Origin: Cellulomonas sp. S1-8
GTDB taxonomy: Bacteria > Actinomycetota > Actinomycetes > Actinomycetales > Cellulomonadaceae
Assembly (NCBI RefSeq): GCF_026184235.1
Contig: NZ_CP110806.1
Coordinates: forward strand, 2,542,001-2,606,000
Reading direction: 5' to 3'
DNA: 64,000 nucleotides
Part shown: positions 51,245 through 60,111 of the stretch, one piece after another
How the letters are laid out: every line of letters starts with the position of its first letter
Position numbering within the stretch: the stretch's first letter is position 1
Program-made: the position numbers and the translations under genes
Notes under the pieces: generated by a model
What the model was told of the DNA's origin: nothing
The model's database searches: none
Seen by the model: the letters and a program-made list of their open reading frames with translations, nothing else

Positions 51245-52528
51245 TCACCGTGACCGAACGAGCCGTGCGTGCAAGTCGACAGCCGACACGTCGGTGAGCG
51301 AGGCGACCTGGTCGACGACGACACGCAGCCGCTGCGTGTCGTCGTCGGCCGCGCGCCAGTCGGCGGCGAACGGCGGCTCGAGCACGTCGGGGCCCCGGTC
51401 GGCCAGCACCCGGACGAGGTCCGTCAGCACCTCGCGCTGGTGCGCGTACAGGGGCTCGAGCTCACGCGGCGCCATGACGTACGTGACGGCGAGCCCCTTG
51501 AGCACGAGGATCTCGGCCAGCGTCTCGTGCGGCACGACCAGCTCCGCGGCGTAGCGCGTCAGCGGTCCGTCGCCGTAGCGCGCGCGCGTCGCCTGCTGGG
51601 CGGCCTTGGCGAACCGGCCGATGAGCTGGCTCGTCGCGTCCTTCAGCACCGCGAGCGCGCGACGCGACCCGTCGAACCCGGGCTCCCAGAGCCGCGCGAC
51701 GACGAGCCGGTCCATCGCGGCCTCGAGCTCGGCGCTCGTGACCTGGGCGCCGTACCAGGTGTCGACGGCCTCGACGACCCGCACCCGCTCGTCCGGGTGG
51801 GACAGGACCGCGAGGTCGAGGCGTCCGCCGACGACGGCGTCCTCGACGTCGTGCACCGAGTAGGAGATGTCGTCGGCGAGGTCCATCACCTGCGCCTCGA
51901 GGCACTTGCGACCCTCGGGCGCGGCGGCACGGAGCCAGGTGAACACCGGCAGGTCGTCCTCGTAGACGCCGAACTTGTGCGTCGGGCGTCCGCTCGCGGG
52001 GCTGATCGGCCCCTGCCCGTACCGCCACGGGTACTTCACCGACGCGTCGAGGCTCGCGCGCGTGAGGTTGAGGCCCACGGAGCGGCCGTCGGGTGCGACG
52101 ACCTTGGGGTCCAGGCGCGTCAGGAGCCGCAGCGTCTGGGCATTGCCCTCGAACCCGCCGATGCCGCGCGCGAGGTCCGCGAGCGCGCGCTCCCCGTTGT
52201 GGCCGAACGGCGGGTGACCCAGGTCGTGCGCGAGGCACGCGGAGTCGACGACGTCGGGGTCGCAGCCCAGGGCCTTGCCGAGCTCACGGCCGACCTGCGC
52301 GACCTCGAGCGTGTGCGTCAGGCGGGTGCGCACGAAGTCGTCCGACGACGGCCCGAGGACCTGGGTCTTGGCGCCGAGCCTGCGCAGCGCCGAGGAGTGC
52401 ACGAGGCGGGCCCGGTCCCGCTCGAACGGGGTGCGCTCGCGCGACTTCTCCCCTTCGGGCACCCAGCGTTCACGGTCGGCCTCGGCGTAGCCGTCCGCGT
52501 CGAGGACGGCGGGGTCGAGGGTGGTCAC
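51245..52528 (-). CDS. dgt: Deoxyguanosine triphosphate triphosphohydrolase family protein
   Basis: A 427-residue HD-domain phosphohydrolase that hydrolyses dNTPs to nucleoside and triphosphate. The metal-binding His/Asp residues are in HTLEVAQVG, CLAHDLGHPPFGHNGE and DLADDISYSVHD. TACCCT (52540-52535) ends 6 bases before the GTG, predicting a leaderless mRNA and fixing the start. Its last codons appear to have been replaced by island-borne sequence: the displaced native end lies at 48813-48932. The protein remains full length. Confidence 0.93.
   Translation of the reverse strand: MTTLDPAVLDADGYAEADRERWVPEGEKSRERTPFERDRARLVHSSALRRLGAKTQVLGPSSDDFVRTRLTHTLEVAQVGRELGKALGCDPDVVDSACLAHDLGHPPFGHNGERALADLARGIGGFEGNAQTLRLLTRLDPKVVAPDGRSVGLNLTRASLDASVKYPWRYGQGPISPASGRPTHKFGVYEDDLPVFTWLRAAAPEGRKCLEAQVMDLADDISYSVHDVEDAVVGGRLDLAVLSHPDERVRVVEAVDTWYGAQVTSAELEAAMDRLVVARLWEPGFDGSRRALAVLKDATSQLIGRFAKAAQQATRARYGDGPLTRYAAELVVPHETLAEILVLKGLAVTYVMAPRELEPLYAHQREVLTDLVRVLADRGPDVLEPPFAADWRAADDDTQRLRVVVDQVASLTDVSAVDLHARLVRSR
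51310..51352. repeat. Right att-like repeat within the dgt 3' end
   Basis: Partner of 48884-48926, lying inside the intact dgt reading frame. Weaker similarity extends from here to near the dgt stop. Confidence 0.75.
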
Positions 52529-52572
52529 GTGTCCAGGGTAGAGGCGTGGCGTCGTCGGGTCGGGGCGGTCGG

Positions 52573-53040
52573 TCAGAACGGCATGCCCTCGGAGGTCAGG
52601 GAGACGAAGGTCGCGTGCCACAGCGCGTCGGGGACCGTCTCGGCCAGCGCGGTGACCAGCGCGAGGTGCGCGTCCTCGAGATCGTCGCAGGACGCGAGCA
52701 GCGCCTCGACGGGCAGGGGCTCGCCGCGGTTCTCCACCACCTCGCCGGCGGCGTGCACCAGGAGCCGCGTCGCGGGGCCGTGCGCCTCGAGGACGTACGT
52801 GTCGGACACCCCGCTGAGCGTCACCAGGTACACCTGACGCCCGAGCTCGGCGGCCAGCGGTGTGACCCGGGCGCCCAGCAGGGCGTCGGCGACCAGGACG
52901 TGCGGGCCCACCTGGGCGCCCATGAGCCGCATCTCCGCCGATCCGGTGGCGAGGTCGAACGACACGGGCGTCGGGTCGTCCACGCCGATCTCCTCGAGCG
53001 TGGTGTCCCGGACGACGGCGAGGCTCATGTTGTACGACAT
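52573..53040 (-). CDS. Conserved hypothetical protein (155 aa)
   Basis: A soluble acidic protein starting MSYNMSLAVVRDTTLEEIG. I recognise no family motif. It is predicted to alternate strands and helices, with no signal peptide or transmembrane segment. It lies alone between dgt and malG on the same strand, 44 bases upstream of the dgt start. MSLAVV at residue 5 is an alternative start. Confidence 0.7.
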   Translation of the reverse strand: MSYNMSLAVVRDTTLEEIGVDDPTPVSFDLATGSAEMRLMGAQVGPHVLVADALLGARVTPLAAELGRQVYLVTLSGVSDTYVLEAHGPATRLLVHAAGEVVENRGEPLPVEALLASCDDLEDAHLALVTALAETVPDALWHATFVSLTSEGMPF

Positions 53041-53130
53041 GGTCGGCAGCGTACGGACGCGCACGGTCGCACCGTGCCCGCTGTCCACAGGCCCCGCGCG
53101 CGAGGTGACGTCACCGTGCCGGTCACCGGC

Positions 53131-54015
53131 TCACCCCTTGACGGACCCCGCCGTCAGCCCGCCGACGATGTACTTCTGCAGGAACAGGAACAGCAGCAGC
53201 ACGGGCAGGGCGGCGATGACGGCACCCGCCGTGAAGAGCCCCCAGTTGGCCTCGAGCAGCGCCGAGACCCAGCCGTACAGACCCACCGCGACGGTCCAGC
53301 TGCGCTCCGACTGCAGCACCATGCGGGCGATGATGAACTCGCCGAACGTCGCGATGAACGACAGCAGCGCGACGACCGCGAGGATCGGCGTGACGAGCCG
53401 CAGGATGATCGTCCAGTACGTCTGGGCGTGCGTGGCGCCGTCGATCTTGGCGGCCTCGTCGAGCTCGCGCGGGACGGTGTTGAAGAACCCGTACATGAGG
53501 AACGTGTTCACGCCCAGCGCACCGCCCAGGTAGACGGCGATCAGGGCGAGCTTGCTGTTCAGGCCGAGGGCCGGCACGACGTTGCCCAGCGAGATCAGCA
53601 GCAGGAAGATCGCGACGAAGGCGAGCATCTGCGGGAACATCTGGACGATGAGCAGCGCCGTCAGGCCACCGCGCCGCCCCGTGAAGCGGAACCGCGAGAA
53701 CGCGTACGCCGCGGCGGCCCCCATGAGCACGGTGCCGACGCCCGTCGCGATCGCGATCTGCAGCGAGTTGGCCAACCAGGTCCAGAACAGGGTGCCGCCG
53801 AGCGCCTCGTAGTTGGCGGGGTCCAGGGTCGCGAACAGCCGGTTGGAGCCGGTCAGCGTGCCGCCCTGCGACAGCGACGCCGAGATGACGTAGACGATCG
53901 GGAAGACCGCGTACACGACGGCGACGACGCCGACGAGGTGCCGCCAGCCGAGCTCGGCGAACCAGCGGTGCGGGCGCATGCGGGGCGCGGACGAGCTGGG
54001 CGCGGTGCCGGCCAT
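53131..54015 (-). CDS. malG: Maltose/maltodextrin ABC transporter permease MalG
   Basis: A 294-residue inner-membrane permease with six hydrophobic segments. The EAA loop that contacts the ATPase is ELDEAAKIDGATHAQTYWTI, and the C-terminus ends LFLQKYIVGGLTAGSVKG, typical of MalG. Its ATG overlaps the malF stop by one base (TGATG). No ATPase gene is in the operon; a shared MsiK-type ATPase elsewhere is expected in actinobacteria. Confidence 0.92.
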   Translation of the reverse strand: MAGTAPSSSAPRMRPHRWFAELGWRHLVGVVAVVYAVFPIVYVISASLSQGGTLTGSNRLFATLDPANYEALGGTLFWTWLANSLQIAIATGVGTVLMGAAAAYAFSRFRFTGRRGGLTALLIVQMFPQMLAFVAIFLLLISLGNVVPALGLNSKLALIAVYLGGALGVNTFLMYGFFNTVPRELDEAAKIDGATHAQTYWTIILRLVTPILAVVALLSFIATFGEFIIARMVLQSERSWTVAVGLYGWVSALLEANWGLFTAGAVIAALPVLLLFLFLQKYIVGGLTAGSVKG

Positions 54016-55661
54016 CAGTTGATCTCCTCGAACTGCTTCGTCTTCTTGAACGTGATCGCGGAGATGGTCGCGACGATGACGAAGACGACGATCGACAGCG
54101 CGCTGGCCAGGCCGTAGTTCTTGGCCGCGGTGCCGTCCAGGCCGGACACCGAGTAGACCATCGAGATGAGGATGTCGGTGTGGCCGAGCGGCACGGACGC
54201 GTCGGCGAACCGCGGCCCCCCGTTCGTGAGCATGTAGATGAGAGTGAAGTTGTTGAAGTTGAAGGCGAACGACGAGATGAGCAGCGGTGCCGTCGAGACG
54301 AGCAGGAGCGGCAGCGTGACCGAGCGCCACGTCCGCAGCGCCCCGGCGCCGTCGACCTTCGCGGCCTCGAGCACGTCCCCCGGCAGCGACTGCAGCGCAC
54401 CGGTGCAGATGAGGAACATGTACGGGAAGCCGAGCCACAGGTTCACGCCGAGGACGGACGCCTTGGCGAGCCACGGGTCCGTCAGCCACGGGATCGCGGC
54501 GCCGCCGAGCAGCACCTGGTTGACGAACCCGTAGGACCGGTTGAGCAGCCCGGACCACAGCAGCGCCGCCAGGAACCCGGGGATCGCGTACGGGAAGATC
54601 AGCAGCGTCCGGTAGATCCTGCGCCCGCGCAGCCGCGTGTCGTTGAAGGTGATCGCCAGGAACAGGCCGAGCAGGAACGTGGTGACGACCGACAGGATCG
54701 CGAACGCGAACGTCCAGAGCAGGATCTTGACGAACGGCCCCGCGTAGCGCTCGTCGCCGAAGGCGGTGCGGAAGTTGTCGAGGCCGACCATCACCCGCCA
54801 GCCGACGGCGAGACGTTGGCCGTCGTCGGACTCGAACCACCCGTCGGACGTCGCGTGGTAGACCGTGCCCGTCGTCACGTCCGTCATGGTCTCGGCGTCG
54901 GGGTCCCACGTGAGCGACGGCACCGAGACGAACCCGGTGCGCGCGTCCTGCGTGCGCACCGACCCGTCGTTCGGGTCGTCGGACAGCGCGACCCGCAGGT
55001 CCGTGACCTCGGACTGCCGTGCGAGGACCTCCTGACGCTCCAGCACCGTGGCGCCCGGCACCTGCGTGACGCGGCCGTCGTCGACCGTCGCGCCGTCCTC
55101 GACGGCCATCGGCTGCTCGGCGGTGCCGACCCGGGCCTCGCCGTCCTCGACGATGGCGAACCCGAGCTCGCCGCCGCGCTCGACGACCGTCAGCGGGTAG
55201 GTGGCGGAGCCCTCGACGCGCCGCTCGTTCTGCATGAGCAGGGCCGACACGGCGTCGGCCTGCGTGGAGTTGTGGCCGTCGCCGTAGTTGGTGAACGCGA
55301 CCCAGCCCGTGTACCCGACGACGTACACCTGGTAGACGAGCAGGAACGCGAGCCCCGGCAGGACGTACTTCAGCGGCAGGGTGCGACGCGAGAAGTAGAC
55401 CCAGTCCGCGGCGAGGACCAGCACGAGCATCGAGACGAGGATGCCGACGTGGCCCTCGCGCCACGCGGCCAGGACGCCGAACACGCCCAGCGCGTTGACG
55501 ACGGCCATGAGGGCGATCTTCGCGAGCAGCCCGGGTCGCACGGGCTCGCGGTCCCGGCGGGGGCGACCACCCGACCGCGGCGGCGGCGCCGTTCCGGGCG
55601 GGCCGTCCGTGGTCCCGCCGGGGTCCGTCGCGTCGTCGGCGAGGGTGGGGTGGGTGGGCAT
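54015..55661 (-). CDS. malF: Maltose/maltodextrin ABC transporter permease MalF
   Basis: A 548-residue permease. After N-terminal membrane segments (about residues 47-125) comes a long extracytoplasmic region (about 130-290) like the P2 loop of E. coli MalF that contacts MalE. A second membrane part follows with the EAA motif DVLEAAKVDGAGALRTWRSV. Upstream is a stable hairpin after malE. Substrate assignment rests on this P2-like domain and on the neighbouring alpha-glucosidase. Confidence 0.92.
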   Translation of the reverse strand: MPTHPTLADDATDPGGTTDGPPGTAPPPRSGGRPRRDREPVRPGLLAKIALMAVVNALGVFGVLAAWREGHVGILVSMLVLVLAADWVYFSRRTLPLKYVLPGLAFLLVYQVYVVGYTGWVAFTNYGDGHNSTQADAVSALLMQNERRVEGSATYPLTVVERGGELGFAIVEDGEARVGTAEQPMAVEDGATVDDGRVTQVPGATVLERQEVLARQSEVTDLRVALSDDPNDGSVRTQDARTGFVSVPSLTWDPDAETMTDVTTGTVYHATSDGWFESDDGQRLAVGWRVMVGLDNFRTAFGDERYAGPFVKILLWTFAFAILSVVTTFLLGLFLAITFNDTRLRGRRIYRTLLIFPYAIPGFLAALLWSGLLNRSYGFVNQVLLGGAAIPWLTDPWLAKASVLGVNLWLGFPYMFLICTGALQSLPGDVLEAAKVDGAGALRTWRSVTLPLLLVSTAPLLISSFAFNFNNFTLIYMLTNGGPRFADASVPLGHTDILISMVYSVSGLDGTAAKNYGLASALSIVVFVIVATISAITFKKTKQFEEIN

Positions 55662-55740
55662 CGCGCGCCTTCCGTACGTCGGGTCGGCGCGTCGGTGCGC
55701 CGGGACGGTGACCCCCCGGCGGACCTCACCGGGGAGCGGT

Positions 55741-55772
55741 CGGCCGCACCGCGCGCAGGCGCGGTGCGGCCG
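55741..55772 (-). terminator. Intercistronic hairpin between malE and malF
   Basis: A perfect 14-bp stem (CGGCCGCACCGCGC and its complement, 4-base loop) lies 10 bases after the malE stop. It would protect the malE message from 3' decay or partly terminate, giving more binding protein than permease. Confidence 0.7.
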
Positions 55773-55781
55773 GCGGACGGG

Positions 55782-57014
55782 TCAGGACCCGATGGCTCCC
55801 TGGATGTCGGCGACCATCTTGTCCCAGCCGGCGACCGGTTCGGTCGTCCCCGCGATGATGTTCGCCTGCGTGACCCCCCAGAACGCCCAGACCGAGCCCA
55901 TCTCCGGGATCGAGGGCATCGGGACGGCCTCGGCCCCGACGGCCGCGAAGCCGGCGGTGATGGGGTCGGCCGACGCGGTCTCCGCGGCGGACACCAGCGC
56001 GGGCGGCCGGCTGCCCGCCTCGTACAGCGCGAGCTGCGCCTCGTCGGTCGCGATGTAGTTGACGAGGAAGTCGTTCGCGAGCAGCGCGTTGTCGCTCTGC
56101 GCGGAGACGTAGAAGCCCTGCACGCCCACGAACGGCTGAGCGGGCATCCCGCCGGCCGACGGGATGGGGTCGATCGACAGCTCGAGGTCGGCGAACTGCT
56201 CGAGCATCCACGGGCCGCCGACGATGAACGGCGACTCACCGTTCTTGAACGCCTCGACCGCGATGTCGTAGGTGATGTCGGTGGACAGCACGCCGGCCTG
56301 GCTCTGCCCCTGCAGCCAGGTCGCGAAGGCGTGGCCCGGCTCGCCGCCGAGCGCGAGCTCGGAGGTGTAGGACCCGTCGTCGTTCTGCACGAAGACGGGG
56401 GCGCCGAACGACGTCTGCAGCGGGTAGTAGGTGTACGGGTCACCCTCGGTGCCCGTCTGCACGAGGATCGGGTAGGGCGTGCCGGCGGCCTGGCCGGCGG
56501 CGACGGCGTCGTCCCAGGTGGCCGGAGCCTCGGGGGCGAGCGCGGTGTTGCGGATGAGCGCGATGTTCTCGATGGCGTACGGCAGGCCGTACACCTGGCC
56601 GTCCTGGGTGAAGGCCTGGACGGCGACCTCCTCGAAGTCGCCGGTCTTGTCGCCCAGCTCGATGGGAGCGACGACGCCGTTCGTCGTGAGCTCGCCCAGC
56701 CAGTCGTGCGCGCCGACGGTGAGGTCCGGGCCCTCGCCGGTGGGCACCTGCGCGAGGAAGTCGGCCCGGATGTCCTCGAAGTTCTTCAGCACGAGCTCGA
56801 CGTCCACGCCATTCTCGCTCTCGAAGGCTGCGGCCGCGCTCTCCACGGCCCCCTGCCGTGTCTCGTCGACCCAGACCACCAGGCTCCCGCCGGCGCCGTC
56901 GCCGGTGGCCTGCGAGGTCGGGTCGCCCGACGTGTCGTTGCCGGAACCGCTGCACGCCGTGAGCGCCAGCGTGAGGCCGAGCGTCACCGCAGCGGCCGGG
57001 ATGCCTCGTCGCAT
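55782..57014 (-). CDS. malE: Maltose/maltodextrin-binding lipoprotein MalE
   Basis: A 410-residue solute-binding lipoprotein. The signal peptide ends LTAC with lipid-modified Cys21. SLVVWVDETRQGAVESAAAA and PDLTVGAHDWLGELTTNGVV are the start of the maltose-binding fold; NGESPFIVGGPWMLEQF and a Trp-rich C-terminal region follow. AGGAGA precedes the ATG. Its promoter contains LacI-type operator repeats (57083-57145). Confidence 0.92.
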   Translation of the reverse strand: MRRGIPAAAVTLGLTLALTACSGSGNDTSGDPTSQATGDGAGGSLVVWVDETRQGAVESAAAAFESENGVDVELVLKNFEDIRADFLAQVPTGEGPDLTVGAHDWLGELTTNGVVAPIELGDKTGDFEEVAVQAFTQDGQVYGLPYAIENIALIRNTALAPEAPATWDDAVAAGQAAGTPYPILVQTGTEGDPYTYYPLQTSFGAPVFVQNDDGSYTSELALGGEPGHAFATWLQGQSQAGVLSTDITYDIAVEAFKNGESPFIVGGPWMLEQFADLELSIDPIPSAGGMPAQPFVGVQGFYVSAQSDNALLANDFLVNYIATDEAQLALYEAGSRPPALVSAAETASADPITAGFAAVGAEAVPMPSIPEMGSVWAFWGVTQANIIAGTTEPVAGWDKMVADIQGAIGS

Positions 57015-57082
57015 CGTTGTCTCCTGTTGTCGATCGACCCTGTCCGACGCCTGGCACAGCACCGTCGTCGGCCCGTGCGGCG

Positions 57083-57145
57083 ACGGTAAGCGCGTTGCCG
57101 ACCTCCTTGCAAGTCGTTACGGTAACTTGCAGACATCGCTTGCAG
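57083..57145. promoter_or_regulatory. malE promoter with CTTGCAG-type operator cluster
   Basis: On the minus strand TTGCAA (57112-57107), an 18-base spacer and TACCGT (57088-57083) form the malE promoter. The -35 lies inside the palindrome CTTGCAAG (57106-57113). Two CTTGCAG copies follow at 57126-57132 and 57139-57145, and a palindrome GTTAC-G-GTAAC at 57116-57126. TGCAAGT/ACTTGCA (57108-57114, 57125-57131) form a spaced dyad. The divergent LacI regulator is the probable ligand. Confidence 0.7.
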
Positions 57146-57212
57146 CGTCGACCCCGCGCGCCCACCACGCGCTGGACGAGGAGGTCCGGTGGCCGCGACT
57201 ACGCTGCCGTCT

Positions 57213-58268
57213 GTGCGCACTCGACTGACCGACCTGGCCGACCAGGCCGGGGTGAGCACCGCGACCGTGTCGCGTGTGCTCAACGGCAAGCCCGGCGTGT
57301 CCGCACGAGCGCGGCAGGCCGTGCTCGCCGCGCTCGACATGCTCGGCTACGAGCGGCCCGAGAAGCTGCGCATGCGCTCCGCCGGCCTCGTCGGGCTCGT
57401 CGTCCCCGAGCTGACCAACCCGGTCTTCCCCGCGTTCGCCCAGATCATCGAGACGATGCTGACCGACCGCGGGTACACGCCCCTGCTGTGCACGCAGTCG
57501 CCCGGCGGCACCACCGAGGACCAGTACGTCGAGCTGCTCATGGACCACGGCGTGGACGGCATCGTCTTCGTGTCCGGGCTGCACGCGGACACCACGGCCA
57601 GCAAGGACCGCTACCACCGGCTGCGCGGCCGGGGAGTCCCGCTGGTGCTCGTCAACGGGTACGCCGAGGGCGTCGACGCACCCGCGGTGTCGACCGACGA
57701 CTCCGCGGCCATGGACCAGGCGATGCGCCACCTGCACTCCCTCGGCCACCGCGCGATCGGGCTCGCCATCGGGCCCACGCGGTTCGTCCCCTCGCAGCGT
57801 AAGCGGGACGCGTTCCTGGCGCTCCTCGAGAAGCAGGGCGACGTCGCCGCCCCCGAGAGCCACGTCGTCTCGACCCTCTTCACCGTCGAGGGCGGCCACG
57901 CGGCCGCGACCGAGCTGCTCACCTCCGGGCACACCGCCGTGGTCTGCGGCTCCGACCTCATGGCACTCGGGGCCGTGCGCGCCGCGCGTGCCCTCGGCCT
58001 GCGGGTGCCCGAGGACGTGTCCGTCATCGGCTTCGACGACTCCCCGCTCATCGCGTTCACCGACCCCCCGCTCACCACCGTGCGGCAGCCGGTGGCCGCG
58101 ATGGGGCAGGCCGCCGTCTCCGCGCTCGTCGCCGAGATCACGGGCACCCGCCCCGCACGCGCGGAGCTGCTGTTCCACCCCGAGCTCGTCGTGCGCGGCT
58201 CGACCGGCAGCGTGCCCGCCCCCGCGCCCGACGCCGGGACCCGCGCCGCCGCTCCCGTCGCCCGCTGA
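57213..58268 (+). CDS. malR: LacI-family regulator of the mal genes
   Basis: A 351-residue repressor. The N-terminal helix-turn-helix reads VRTRLTDLADQAGVSTATVS with the hinge helix RARQAVLAALDMLGYE; the rest is a periplasmic-binding-protein fold for a sugar effector. TACGCT at 57200-57205 ends 7 bases before this GTG, predicting a leaderless mRNA; this favours it over the GTG at 57189. Divergent from malE and followed by an alpha-glucosidase, so a maltose/maltodextrin regulator is the natural assignment. Confidence 0.85.
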   Translation: MRTRLTDLADQAGVSTATVSRVLNGKPGVSARARQAVLAALDMLGYERPEKLRMRSAGLVGLVVPELTNPVFPAFAQIIETMLTDRGYTPLLCTQSPGGTTEDQYVELLMDHGVDGIVFVSGLHADTTASKDRYHRLRGRGVPLVLVNGYAEGVDAPAVSTDDSAAMDQAMRHLHSLGHRAIGLAIGPTRFVPSQRKRDAFLALLEKQGDVAAPESHVVSTLFTVEGGHAAATELLTSGHTAVVCGSDLMALGAVRAARALGLRVPEDVSVIGFDDSPLIAFTDPPLTTVRQPVAAMGQAAVSALVAEITGTRPARAELLFHPELVVRGSTGSVPAPAPDAGTRAAAPVAR

Positions 58269-58351
58269 CCCGCACCACCTCCCGGCCGCCGCAGCGCGGC
58301 CGCACGGCACTGCCGTCCCCCGCTCCCGTCCCCCCATCAGGAAGGCACCCC

Positions 58352-60058
58352 GTGACCGTCGAGGACCTCCCCACCAGCCTGCTCGTCCACCGCCCCGACA
58401 CCGACGGGCAGTGGTGGCGGCACGCCGTGATCTACCAGGTGTACCCACGCTCGTTCGCCGACGCGTCCGGCGACGGCATCGGTGACCTGCCGGGCGTCAC
58501 CGCGCACCTCGACCACCTGGTCGAGCTCGGCGTCGACGCCGTCTGGCTCTCGCCGTTCTACCGCTCGCCGCAGGCCGACGCCGGGTACGACGTCGCCGAC
58601 TACCGCGACGTCGACCCCCTGTTCGGCACGCTCGCCGACGCCGACGCGATGATCGCCCGCGCGCACGAGCTCGGGCTGCGCGTCGTCGTCGACCTGGTCC
58701 CCAACCACACGTCCGACGAGCACGTGTGGTTCCAGGCCGCGCTCGCGGCCCGGCCCGGTTCCCCCGAGCGCGCCCGCTACCTCTTCCGCGAGGGGCGCGG
58801 GGAGCACGGCGAGCTGCCGCCGAACAACTGGGAGTCGATCTTCGGCGGAGCGGCGTGGACGCGCACGACCGACCCCGAGGGCGCGCCCGGGCAGTGGTAC
58901 CTGCACCTGTTCGACAGCAAGCAGCCGGACCTGAACTGGGAGAACCCGCAGGTGCACGCGGAGTTCGAGGACGTGCTGCGGTTCTGGCTGGACCGGGGCG
59001 TCGACGGGTTCCGCGTCGACGTCGCGCACGGCATGGTCAAGGCCGACGGTCTGCCGGACTGGGACGGCCACGTCACGATGATCGACGGCGCGGACGACGG
59101 GGAGCCGGTGACCGGCGCCGGCAACCGCGGGCCGATGTTCGACCAGGACGGCGTCCACGAGATCTACCGCGCGTGGCGCCGCGTGCTGGACACCTACGAC
59201 GGCGACCGCGCGATGGTCGCCGAGGCGTGGGTCGAGCCGCTGTCACGCCTGGCGCGGTACGTCCGCCCCGACGAGATGCACCAGGCCTTCAACTTCGCGT
59301 TCCTCGCCGCCGGCTGGCACGCGCCGTCGCTGCGCCGGGTGATCACGGCCTCGTTCGCGGCCAACGACGCCGTCGGCGCCCCGACGACGTGGGTGATGTC
59401 GAACCACGACGTCGTGCGGCACGCCTCGCGGCTCGGCCTGGCGGACCCGACGCACCGCCCCAACGGCATCGGCCACGGCGACGAGCAGCCCGACGCGCCC
59501 CTGGGCCTGCACCGGGCCCGCGCCGCAACCCTGCTCATGCTCGGGCTGCCGGGCTCGGCGTACGTGTACCAGGGCGAGGAGCTCGGCCTGCCCGACCACA
59601 CAGCGCTGGACGACGACCTGCGACAGGACCCCACGTACGCCCGCACGGGCGGCGTCGAGCGCGGCCGGGACGGCTGCCGCGTCCCGCTGCCGTGGGTCGG
59701 CGACGCGCCCGGTCTCGGCTTCTCGCCGACGGGCGCGACCTGGCTGCCGCAGCCCGACGGCTGGGCCGATCTGGCGGTCGACCGGCAGCGCGGCCGCGCG
59801 GGGTCGACCTACGAGCTCTACCGGGCGGCGCTGCGGCTGCGGCGCGCCGAACGGATCGGCTCGGGCGGCCTGCGGTGGCTGGGCGCGCCGGTCGGCGAGG
59901 ACGTGCTCGCGTTCCGCAACGGCGACGTCGACGTGGTCGCGAACCTCGGCGCGAACGACGTCCCGCTGCCCGCTCGCGCGCAGGTTCTGCTCGCGTCGGG
60001 CCCGGTCACCGAGGGCGTCCTGCCGGCCGGCACGACCGTGTGGCTTCGCGCGTCCTGA
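58352..60058 (+). CDS. GH13 alpha-glucosidase / oligo-1,6-glucosidase
   Basis: A 568-residue cytoplasmic glycosidase of the GH13 alpha-amylase clan. The catalytic nucleophile is Asp223 (GFRVDVAHG), the acid/base Glu291 (VAEAW) and the transition-state Asp353 (MSNHD). QVYPRSFADASGDGIGDLPG is the conserved N-terminal region. No signal peptide. GGAAGG precedes the GTG. It would hydrolyse maltose or maltodextrin imported by MalEFG to glucose, which polyphosphate glucokinase could then phosphorylate. Confidence 0.92.
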   Translation: MTVEDLPTSLLVHRPDTDGQWWRHAVIYQVYPRSFADASGDGIGDLPGVTAHLDHLVELGVDAVWLSPFYRSPQADAGYDVADYRDVDPLFGTLADADAMIARAHELGLRVVVDLVPNHTSDEHVWFQAALAARPGSPERARYLFREGRGEHGELPPNNWESIFGGAAWTRTTDPEGAPGQWYLHLFDSKQPDLNWENPQVHAEFEDVLRFWLDRGVDGFRVDVAHGMVKADGLPDWDGHVTMIDGADDGEPVTGAGNRGPMFDQDGVHEIYRAWRRVLDTYDGDRAMVAEAWVEPLSRLARYVRPDEMHQAFNFAFLAAGWHAPSLRRVITASFAANDAVGAPTTWVMSNHDVVRHASRLGLADPTHRPNGIGHGDEQPDAPLGLHRARAATLLMLGLPGSAYVYQGEELGLPDHTALDDDLRQDPTYARTGGVERGRDGCRVPLPWVGDAPGLGFSPTGATWLPQPDGWADLAVDRQRGRAGSTYELYRAALRLRRAERIGSGGLRWLGAPVGEDVLAFRNGDVDVVANLGANDVPLPARAQVLLASGPVTEGVLPAGTTVWLRAS

Positions 60059-60073
60059 CGGCCCCGTCCTGAC

Positions 60074-60097
60074 GGACCGGTCCTGAGGGACCGGTCC
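60074..60097. terminator. Hairpin between convergent genes, built from a tandem palindrome
   Basis: GGACCGGTCC occurs twice, 4 bases apart; because each is self-complementary the two can form a 10-bp stem with loop TGAG. It separates the alpha-glucosidase gene from the carboxylate-amine ligase gene. Confidence 0.7.
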
Positions 60098-60111
60098 TGA
60101 CGGGCCCCGTC

